6,566 bases of DNA from Bacillota bacterium (GTDB lineage Bacteria > Bacillota > Thermosediminibacteria > Thermosediminibacterales > Thermosediminibacteraceae). The stretch is from contig QGUT01000097.1 in assembly GCA_003242255.1 (NCBI GenBank), positions 1-6,566 on the forward strand. The letters run 5' to 3'. Below the pieces are notes generated by a model, which saw nothing but the letters and a program-made list of their open reading frames with translations, was not told the DNA's origin and did no database searches. Positions 1-5,758 of this stretch are shown here, piece after piece (within the stretch, counting starts at the first letter, position 1; each line of letters begins with the position of its first letter). Made by a program: the position numbers and the translations under genes.

Positions 1-57
1 TTTCAAATACCCATCAAAATACGAAAAATCATGTATACTGCAATTTAAGTTGTTCAT
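1..57 (-). CDS. Possible start of a downstream gene, cut by the window edge
   Basis: A reading frame opens with ATG at 57, inside the last codons of the OLD gene, and stays open for all 19 visible codons to position 1 (MNNLNCSIHDFSYFDGYLK). It overlaps the OLD coding region by 29 bases. The support is an AGGGA ribosome binding site at 64-68, 6 bases upstream, and the expectation that many OLD nucleases have a partner encoded immediately downstream. Nineteen codons are too few to recognise a family, and an open frame of this length occurs often by chance. The protein could be a UvrD-like helicase partner, something unrelated, or nothing. Confidence 0.3.
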   Translation of the reverse strand, partial: MNNLNCSIHDFSYFDGYLK

Positions 58-1756
58 TAATTATCCCTGCAATATAATGCACAAACTCGGGTGCATATTC
101 AGGCATAAATGTATGAATTCTTCGAGCAATATAACGAGCTATAAGCCCCTTCGCCTGATTTCTAGATACAGGTTTAATTAAATCCACCGCTTCTTTTTCC
201 ATATCATCAAAAGATAGGTAGTTATAACCAACAATTCTACTTTCATAATCTTTTTTTACCGCTGTTTCAAAATCCTTACTTAATATCACAAGTATTGTTT
301 TGGGTTCTCTTTTGCTCTCCGTTTTATCCCAAGTTTTTGTGTGTAAAATTTGCTCGAGTGATAAACCAAAGCATTTGGCCAAATTAATATTTGATTTACG
401 CTTTGCATTGCTATTACCTTTACTATCCACACCATCATCGTCATTATCAAAAACCACTATCATGGGAATTCCAAATTTGCTAAACAGACGCCAATATTTG
501 GGGATTTGGTTTTTACCTTGAACCGCAATCACAGATACACCCCTTCGATCACAATCCAACCCAGCTGCAGCTAAATATTCGGGCAATGCTAATTCTTCGG
601 TTTCGCCCTCAACCAAAATCACAAACCTAGCAAAAAAAGCCTCATTCAATCGAAAATTTGATGTACTTTTATAGTATTCCGTTATATTATCGAGAGTAGC
701 TTTATTTTCGGGTACACCTGTCGCATGACAATGCTCAAGAAGATCTTGTTTGGTTACCAATGTTAAGGTAGTATGCTGGCATCCTTTTATTTCGTCATCA
801 TCTACTTTACGAACCAGGCCGATGGAATCAAAAAATTCTGTATCCACAAAATGGCTTGAATGTGTAGAAATAATTACTTGAATTCCACTATCTGCAATTT
901 CACGCAAAATACGGAATAAATTCCTTTGAGCTTGGGGATGCAAGTATATTTCCGGTTCCTCTACGGCCAGAATACCTGATAATTGCTCGCCAGACTGCCT
1001 TAAAGTAACTGCATAACTCCTAAGAAGTGCAAGAATCAAAAGATTTCTAGTTCCTTCCCCAAGCTCCGCTGGATCAATGTCTTTATCCCCTTGCGCTGGA
1101 TCCATGGCTAATATTTGCATGGTCTTAAAATAGTTAGTAGGGGTAAACGGTTTGAAATCTACTGCCACTTTAATTGGCATATCTCCTTGCATCTCATCGA
1201 AATACCTGCTCAGGTTTTGTTTAAACTCTGGGAAACCAGCCACCTGATCAAATAAGGCTACAATTTCTTTGAACTTCTCTTCAAGTTGAGCAGCTATATT
1301 GTCAGCACGCTGGTGAAATGTTTTACGTATCTGCCCTAACAAGGTCCAGTCGTGAAATGACATATGTCTGTCAAAAGACCTATCAGCCGCAATATATGTA
1401 CAAGGATATCTTGATTTATCGTCTTTTGACAAATAACCACACCTGTATCCTACTCTTCCATGACGTAAAACGTATTCTTCTTTGCCTGTGTCAAACTCTA
1501 AGCTCATCTGCTCCCCATTATCAAAAATTAAAGAGATAAAAATTTCGTTTTGTTTGTTTCTTGCATAGTAGTCATATTGCTCGATTTTATTATTAGTCCA
1601 CCATTCCAACCCAAGAATATTATTAATCGCCCTCATAATGTTTGATTTGCCGGCATTATTAGGTCCCACAAGTATCAATAAGTTGCTTTCAGGAAAAGTA
1701 AAATCCAGGTGCTTAATTGAGCGGAAATTTTTAATAATTATTCGCTCTAATCTCAT
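29..1756 (-). CDS. OLD-family ATP-dependent nuclease (ABC ATPase plus TOPRIM)
   Basis: This 575-residue protein joins an SMC/RecF-type ABC ATPase to a C-terminal TOPRIM nuclease, the OLD (overcoming lysogenisation defect) layout used in phage defence. ATPase motifs: Walker A at 31-38 (GPNNAGKS), signature at 232-238 (LGEGTRN), Walker B at 262-274 (ILAVEEPEIYLHP) and the switch histidine in STHS (297-300). TOPRIM residues: E384 in LVEGETEEL and the aspartate cluster at 437-441 (DNDDD), with a further acidic KDFE at 494-497. All key residues appear intact, so it should be active. The length matches both stand-alone class 1 OLD proteins and class 2 members such as GajA of Gabija; which one applies depends on whether a UvrD-like helicase gene follows beyond position 1. 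The start at 1756 has AGAGGT 9 bases upstream. It is co-oriented with the cas genes but separated by 119 bases and looks more AT-rich. Confidence 0.92.
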   Translation of the reverse strand: MRLERIIIKNFRSIKHLDFTFPESNLLILVGPNNAGKSNIMRAINNILGLEWWTNNKIEQYDYYARNKQNEIFISLIFDNGEQMSLEFDTGKEEYVLRHGRVGYRCGYLSKDDKSRYPCTYIAADRSFDRHMSFHDWTLLGQIRKTFHQRADNIAAQLEEKFKEIVALFDQVAGFPEFKQNLSRYFDEMQGDMPIKVAVDFKPFTPTNYFKTMQILAMDPAQGDKDIDPAELGEGTRNLLILALLRSYAVTLRQSGEQLSGILAVEEPEIYLHPQAQRNLFRILREIADSGIQVIISTHSSHFVDTEFFDSIGLVRKVDDDEIKGCQHTTLTLVTKQDLLEHCHATGVPENKATLDNITEYYKSTSNFRLNEAFFARFVILVEGETEELALPEYLAAAGLDCDRRGVSVIAVQGKNQIPKYWRLFSKFGIPMIVVFDNDDDGVDSKGNSNAKRKSNINLAKCFGLSLEQILHTKTWDKTESKREPKTILVILSKDFETAVKKDYESRIVGYNYLSFDDMEKEAVDLIKPVSRNQAKGLIARYIARRIHTFMPEYAPEFVHYIAGIINEQLKLQYT

Positions 1757-1765
1757 AAATCATTT

Positions 1766-1771
1766 ACCTCT
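1766..1771 (-). promoter_or_regulatory. Ribosome binding site of the OLD gene
   Basis: AGAGGT lies 9 bases before the ATG at 1756. The protein then begins directly with the usual OLD/RecF-type N-terminus (MRLERIIIKNFRS), so the start is well supported. Confidence 0.6.
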
Positions 1772-1840
1772 TTTTGTCATTGTTTTTGCTATAGAGATAA
1801 TATTCGACACTTTCTTTATAATTCCTTCAAAGACAGTAAA

Positions 1841-1870
1841 TTTATTGGTGCAATAAGTCTTGTACATCAA
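1841..1870 (-). promoter_or_regulatory. Weak sigma-70-type promoter candidate for the OLD gene
   Basis: Reading on the minus strand, TTGATG (1870-1865) and AATAAA (1846-1841) match the -35 and -10 consensus at four of six bases each, with an 18-base spacer. The -10 box overlaps the palindrome at 1842-1856, as an operator would. Matches this weak are common in AT-rich DNA, so this is only a candidate. Confidence 0.22.
1842..1856. repeat. Perfect short palindrome TTATTG-GTG-CAATAA
   Basis: Two 6-base arms, TTATTG and CAATAA, are exact reverse complements around a 3-base centre. On the minus strand the outer bases AAGAC and GTCTT partly extend the dyad, with an asymmetric gap. The arms are A/T-rich and no T run follows on the minus strand, so it is a poor terminator. 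Its position between cas5 and the OLD gene would suit a repressor operator, but a dyad of this size can arise by chance in AT-rich DNA. Confidence 0.35.
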
Positions 1871-1875
1871 TACGA

Positions 1876-2610
1876 TCATCTCAAAAGAACCACCGCATTG
1901 TCTACACCTTCAATGCTTAAAACCCTAACAGCTTCGTTTTTCACCTTAACGGTAATCCGGGCAGGTTTTAATATTCCTCGTTCTTCAACGAGCGGAACTA
2001 TATAATTTAATAAGGGAAGGCCATCCTCCGATTTAAGACATTTCTCGTGCATGGGGTAGATTCTGCCGCTTCCCTCTAGCAAATTAATATTCTCATTGTA
2101 TAATACTGGAAATCCAGTAGAAACAATATTTTCTTCAACCACACTCACATCTTTCACAAAAACCTTTTTAATTGCCGCCGCCGACTCGCTATCACCGCAG
2201 GTCACAGGCGAAGACATAAGAGCTTCTATTAAATCTTCTAATAAATTTTCATTCTTTAATATGACCGCCACATCCATTTCCTTTGTAAAGGCAAACTGCC
2301 GGCCAAGGGCATTGGTAGTTTTCATACCGTAATTTACTTCCCACTTCGTTATAACAGAAACTATATAGCTTTTTACTACACAGGGCGAAATAAGGCGCGA
2401 CCCTGCCCAAACCACGGCATCCTCAACAAGTTTCAAGTATTCCAAAGGATGCTTATCGTTTTTGTATCTTTGCAGTGCATTTGCCAGGAGTCCCTTTACC
2501 GCCGACGGCGGCAAAAGCGGAAAGGTCAACGCCGACATCCAGGTAAAAGGCAGCCTAATCGAATAAAGCGAGTTTAACCGTAAAGTAAAAACCAAAGCCC
2601 TCATATCCAT
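1876..2610 (-). CDS. cas5: Cas5 subunit of type I-A Cascade (Cas5a-like)
   Basis: This is a RAMP protein expected to cap the 5' handle of the crRNA and join Cas7 to Cas8a. Its length is 244 residues. The recognisable signature is the N-terminal strand RALVFTLRLNSLYSIRLPF followed by SALTFPLLPPSAVKGLLANAL at about residues 26-46, the conserved Cas5 proline/glycine segment. Further marks are the TCGDSES turn at 137-143 and a Gly-rich ERGILKPARIT stretch near the C-terminus. The start at 2610 follows the cas7 stop by 7 bases, and its ribosome binding site AAGGA (2615-2619) overlaps that stop, so translation is probably coupled. The AAGGA lies only 4 bases from this ATG; a second in-frame ATG at 2604 is 10 bases away, leaving the start uncertain by two codons. 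It is the last cas gene before the intergenic gap. Confidence 0.9.
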   Translation of the reverse strand: MDMRALVFTLRLNSLYSIRLPFTWMSALTFPLLPPSAVKGLLANALQRYKNDKHPLEYLKLVEDAVVWAGSRLISPCVVKSYIVSVITKWEVNYGMKTTNALGRQFAFTKEMDVAVILKNENLLEDLIEALMSSPVTCGDSESAAAIKKVFVKDVSVVEENIVSTGFPVLYNENINLLEGSGRIYPMHEKCLKSEDGLPLLNYIVPLVEERGILKPARITVKVKNEAVRVLSIEGVDNAVVLLR

Positions 2611-2617
2611 CTCTTCC

Positions 2618-3568
2618 TTAAATTTTATTTATAACCTCATGAAATATTTCATCAATACTATCCTTTTTCACAGCCTTATCATTTTCTGCATGACCCCAGT
2701 ACAAAAGGTTCGCGTGTTCGGGCATTAGATTGGCCGTGAGCACAAGATAGTCCTGGTAAATCGGAGACACCGGAAATGGCAGTGGACCTTCTTCCGAATA
2801 AGCTACCAGCACTTCCAGCGGCTTTACATGGGGGACAGCATGAGAAAGGGATGCTCCCATCTGGCCCGATATAAGATAACGATAGGCTTCCACGGCTGCT
2901 TTTATCCTTGACTTTCTTTCGCTTTCATCAATCAGAGCACCGGCACCACTTGAATCCAATTTCGACTCAATAAGACCTATCCTCCCCGCATCCAATACCG
3001 ACACAAACCCATAAAACCCCGAAGCATAAGATTTATTGAAAGGCATCATAACTGCCGGGTCTGAAGAAACCCTGTTATGTATGACCTGCTTCCAACAGGA
3101 TTCTACGTCCAATACCGGCAAAAGCCACGAAAACATAGCCCTGGACCCTCTTCTTGCCGATGTGCCCTTTTCTTCGCCTTCCCCTTCGCCCTTACCGCCT
3201 TTGGCCTTTTCTGCAATCAAATAGCCGTGCACATCGCAAATTCCGCATCCTTTTACGGCTGCTTCTTCCGATTTTATAGTATAAAATTCTCCGTCTTTTA
3301 ACATCGATGGCCTTATGGGTTCCCCCACCCTGCACGCATCGCAAAGGCCTATACCTTTTGCACTTCCGTTTAAAATCAACTGCCTCATTGCCTCGTAATG
3401 CCAATGTTTGAGCATCCTTCCCGATACTCCAGGCTCCTCCCTCAAATTCCCTTTATCATCCAGGAACTGAATCATTCTGATATCATTCACATTACCAGCT
3501 ATCATCTCATTGTTTAAGTCATGAACATTTATCTGGAACTTCACAGCAAAACTTACAAATTTAAGCAT
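2618..3568 (-). CDS. cas7: Cas7 backbone subunit, Csa2/DevR (MJ0381) family
   Basis: This RAMP-fold backbone protein should polymerise along the crRNA spacer. With the start at 3568 it has 316 residues. Family hallmarks are the N-terminal beta strand MLKFVSFAVKFQINVHDLN, the conserved GVSGRMLKHWHYEAMR segment at about 47-62, and RRGSRAMFSWLLPVLDV at 139-154. A metal-binding site is suggested by C76-x-x-C79 and C108-x-x-C111-D-V-H114 (CDVHG). A Lys/Gly/Glu linker at about 121-137 sits directly after it. The frame is open to 3607, but the ATG at 3568 is preferred: it has a near-perfect ribosome binding site (GGGGGAGG, 6 bases upstream) and starts at the conserved family N-terminus. It overlaps the end of cas8a by 8 bases. 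Some relatives are called Cst2 or the DevR autoregulator of type I-B; the split Cas3 favours I-A here. Confidence 0.92.
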   Translation of the reverse strand: MLKFVSFAVKFQINVHDLNNEMIAGNVNDIRMIQFLDDKGNLREEPGVSGRMLKHWHYEAMRQLILNGSAKGIGLCDACRVGEPIRPSMLKDGEFYTIKSEEAAVKGCGICDVHGYLIAEKAKGGKGEGEGEEKGTSARRGSRAMFSWLLPVLDVESCWKQVIHNRVSSDPAVMMPFNKSYASGFYGFVSVLDAGRIGLIESKLDSSGAGALIDESERKSRIKAAVEAYRYLISGQMGASLSHAVPHVKPLEVLVAYSEEGPLPFPVSPIYQDYLVLTANLMPEHANLLYWGHAENDKAVKKDSIDEIFHEVINKI

Positions 3569-5030
3569 TGGTATCCTCCCCCACATAAATTTTTTTGTGT
3601 GATTCATAGCTAAAGGCCAACAGGTAAAGTGCGGCCTTTACCTCTTCAAAACTGTCTTTCATCAGCCGGTTTAATTCCTCCAAATCTTTTGCCGAAGGAA
3701 TATGAGGCCTTTCAGCCTGCATCCCCTCCCCTTTCTGCTCTTCTTTGCTTTCCTGGTCGTACCTTAATTTTGCCTCGCGCATAAGCCGCTGCAGTATTTC
3801 ACTCATTTCCTTTTCCGTCCTGGCATTTCTTATACCGTCAGCAAAAGAGTAGTTCTGGTAGTTTTTATTCCATACAAAATAGCCCAACGTCTTTGCAAAG
3901 GACTTCACGGCCGTGCTGTTTAATATTTCTTCCTTGACCATAAACACCCTCCTCAAAAAATATTTCGCAGTTTCCGGATACAGTAAATTCACTTTTCCCT
4001 CTGAAGACGTCTCCAGGACATACTGCCGTGCAAAAAGGCTTGCCGACTTTTTGTTTTTGTAGTGTACGGCACTATTAAGGTGCAACAGCGAAGTGAGAGT
4101 TACATTCTCTGCCGACATCCTTCGGATCATTGTATCAACAATAGCTATGTTAAAAGGGCTGGAATTTATAAATTCTATATAATTTGAAGTGGGGACAGTA
4201 TAAAACCCGTCTACCCGGTAGCCCTGACCGCCGGCCCTTTCAAGGACAGTTATTAATAAATTAAATTTCTCCAAAACATTCGCCGATGAAGGCAGCCTAG
4301 AAAAGAAAAGTAAAGGCAAAACCCTTTCCGGTGCTTTACCAGAAATACGGTCCCTTCTCACCAGATGCTGTATGGAAAAGATCCTTCTCAAATCCGAACT
4401 CATAATTTTGCCTTCCGGCACGGGTATTATCATTACCTCTTTATTTTCGCCAAAATTCATTACAAAAGTGGCAAACCATATGCCCAAAAGCGAAAGCATC
4501 CCGCAAGTTTTGCATATCTTTTTTCTATCAGTAGACCTTTGTAAATAACTAGCTTTAGAAGTTTTGTAACTTTGTAAATCGATAAAATCCCTGCTATTAT
4601 GATAAGAAGTAGCAGAACTCAAGGCTATTATGTTACCTATAGGGCTTCCTGCATGCTTACAGATATTTTCTCCGCTCTTATTCGCCCATCTATGAAAGGC
4701 CCTTTGATAAATATTCAGCGAATATTCTTCTCCCGCATACACAGTAACATTATTCTGGCTTTTGGACGTTACTCCCGGCGTCATCCTCTGCACATGAAAT
4801 GACGAAAATACCTTTTTCAAAACCAGGTTAATAGTTTTTTCGAGGGTGTCGAATTCACCTTCATCGACGAAAAACTCTATCTCGTAATGACCTCCCAAAT
4901 CCTCAATCGAAAATATCTCTCCTTTTTTTTCGCCGAAAGCTTCCAGGCCTATCCTGGCAATTCCATAAGCTATCTTAACCTCAAGGTCCGGCAAGCCGGT
5001 TGCAGGAGTGTAAAGTCTTATGCTCATCAT
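3561..5030 (-). CDS. cas8a: Cas8a-like large subunit of type I-A Cascade, with helical C-terminus
   Basis: This is the probable large (Cas8a) subunit of the interference complex, the position expected to recognise the PAM and recruit Cas3. It is assigned from size (489 residues), its place between cas3'' and cas7, and a zinc-finger-like pattern seen in Cas8a/Cst1 proteins: C124-x-H126 (NICKHAG) and C173-x-x-C176 (ICKTCG). Cas8 sequences diverge strongly, so similarity alone would not settle it. Residues from about 365 to the end are mostly helical and charged, with a Glu/Lys/Gly-rich linker near 426-437, and could replace the missing Csa5 small subunit. The frame is open up to 5087, but tandem ATGs at 5030 and 5027 fit better: they follow an AAAGGGTGAG ribosome binding site, and 5030 gives an ATGA overlap with cas3''. 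The 5027 start has the more usual 7-base spacing. The 3' end overlaps cas7 by 8 bases. Confidence 0.8.
   Translation of the reverse strand: MMSIRLYTPATGLPDLEVKIAYGIARIGLEAFGEKKGEIFSIEDLGGHYEIEFFVDEGEFDTLEKTINLVLKKVFSSFHVQRMTPGVTSKSQNNVTVYAGEEYSLNIYQRAFHRWANKSGENICKHAGSPIGNIIALSSATSYHNSRDFIDLQSYKTSKASYLQRSTDRKKICKTCGMLSLLGIWFATFVMNFGENKEVMIIPVPEGKIMSSDLRRIFSIQHLVRRDRISGKAPERVLPLLFFSRLPSSANVLEKFNLLITVLERAGGQGYRVDGFYTVPTSNYIEFINSSPFNIAIVDTMIRRMSAENVTLTSLLHLNSAVHYKNKKSASLFARQYVLETSSEGKVNLLYPETAKYFLRRVFMVKEEILNSTAVKSFAKTLGYFVWNKNYQNYSFADGIRNARTEKEMSEILQRLMREAKLRYDQESKEEQKGEGMQAERPHIPSAKDLEELNRLMKDSFEEVKAALYLLAFSYESHKKIYVGEDTNA
3575..3582 (-). promoter_or_regulatory. Strong ribosome binding site deciding the cas7 start
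   Basis: GGGGGAGG lies 6 bases before the ATG at 3568. It selects that start over the upstream in-frame ATGs at 3607 and 3586, and sits within the last codons of cas8a. It is the strongest ribosome binding site in the window, which fits Cas7 being needed in several copies per Cascade. Confidence 0.75.
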
Positions 5031-5758
5031 CTCACCCTTTTCTCTAAACACAACACATATTTTTCGATCTCTGCCACCATGCGCCACCCTCCGTACACGT
5101 CATCCGTTTTCTCATACTCGGCCCTTTCCAAAGCGGCGGAAATATCGCAAAGCTTCAGAATATGGTGGGCAAGGGAAGCCATAATCCTTCTTCTATGCTG
5201 TTCGAGAATGCTACAGCCACGGCTCCACTCCCGAAGGCCAACGGCCATTTCTTTTAATGAAGTCACATCCACCTTTCCCTCAAGGTCTTTGGGAATGAAG
5301 TCCCCTTCCTCCCTTATTTTTTCATCCCATATAATTTTCCCGTTCCATCCTGCAATGCCATCCAAAATTGCCCTTACATCCGGTTTTTCGATATTATCGC
5401 CTAAAAGGCCTTGGTCGGTGTGGTGGATACATACGGCAAAGGCAAGGGGATTTTTCAAATTTTCCGGCAGCGTCTTCCATAAATAAGCGGCACCTATAGG
5501 CGCATGAATCGGATTTTTTTTGCCGTCGATAAGGCATTTTTGCCATTTTGTCGTCAATTTACCCAAATCGTGAAACATGACCATCTTTTCGAAAGAAGAC
5601 TTTAGTTCTTCCTTCTCTCCGTGGTATTCAAAGATTCTGATAATACTGCTGTAAAATACCGGAAATATTTTTTCAAACTTTTCAAGACATCTTTCAATAT
5701 GTTCACTGTAAGCTTCAAAGCCATCCTTTGTCCTAGCGCTATAAAGCCCCACCATCAT
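5027..5758 (-). CDS. cas3'': CRISPR-associated HD nuclease Cas3'' (type I-A, stand-alone)
   Basis: This is a stand-alone HD-superfamily metal-dependent nuclease of 243 residues, expected to degrade the DNA strand exposed by the Cas3' helicase. The HD signature residues are visible in order: H20 (YSEHI), H63-D64 (MFHDLGKLT), H85 (HAPIGAAYLW), H112-H113 (IHHTDQG) and D205 (LKLCDISAAL). The set appears complete, so the enzyme is probably active. The length fits separate Cas3'' proteins of type I-A rather than a full Cas3 of 700 or more residues. The start at 5758 makes a 4-base ATGA overlap with cas3' and has an AAAGGGGA ribosome binding site 7 bases upstream. A second ATG follows immediately (5755), so the true start may be one codon later. 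Gene order is helicase then HD, the reverse of the domain order in fused Cas3. The stop overlaps the cas8a start by 4 bases. Confidence 0.92.
   Translation of the reverse strand: MMVGLYSARTKDGFEAYSEHIERCLEKFEKIFPVFYSSIIRIFEYHGEKEELKSSFEKMVMFHDLGKLTTKWQKCLIDGKKNPIHAPIGAAYLWKTLPENLKNPLAFAVCIHHTDQGLLGDNIEKPDVRAILDGIAGWNGKIIWDEKIREEGDFIPKDLEGKVDVTSLKEMAVGLREWSRGCSILEQHRRRIMASLAHHILKLCDISAALERAEYEKTDDVYGGWRMVAEIEKYVLCLEKRVR
5034..5040 (-). promoter_or_regulatory. Ribosome binding site of cas8a
   Basis: AAAGGGTGAG precedes the tandem ATGs at 5030 and 5027. It supports a start here rather than at the longer in-frame ATG at 5087, which would place 19 extra residues within the cas3'' coding region. 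Confidence 0.55.

Larger units (their letters stand above)
1757..1875 (-). other. Intergenic gap between cas5 and the OLD gene
   Basis: This is the only real non-coding stretch in the window, 119 bases and AT-rich. It contains no CRISPR repeat, no tRNA-like structure and no G+C-rich hairpin with a T run, so no convincing terminator for the cas operon is seen. It holds a small palindrome (1842-1856), a weak promoter candidate (1841-1870), a six-codon ATG-to-TGA frame without a ribosome binding site, and the OLD ribosome binding site at 1766-1771. The cas transcript might therefore read through into the OLD gene. Confidence 0.7.

Noticed and set aside
3..32. ATGA-overlap mini frame after the OLD stop
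   Set aside because: It closes after nine codons (MIFRILMGI), so it is not a credible gene.
1760..1780. Six-codon leader peptide frame before the OLD gene
   Set aside because: It has no ribosome binding site of its own; the purine run within it is the ribosome binding site of the OLD gene.
1757..1875. CRISPR array or terminator in the cas5-OLD gap
   Set aside because: No repeated 25-37 base unit occurs there, and the only dyad is A/T-rich with no T run after it.
3569..3607. Longer cas7 start at 3607
   Set aside because: The ATG at 3568 has a near-perfect ribosome binding site and begins at the conserved family N-terminus.
5028..5087. Longer cas8a start at 5087
   Set aside because: It would overlap cas3'' by about 60 bases, and the extra residues read as a frame shadow. 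The ATGs at 5030/5027 have the ribosome binding site and the typical short overlap.
4887..5486. Long open frame of about 200 codons on the plus strand
   Set aside because: It lies antisense to cas3'' and cas8a, both clear by motif or context, has no ribosome binding site or recognisable domain, and its Ser/Phe-rich sequence is typical of a shadow of a coding strand.
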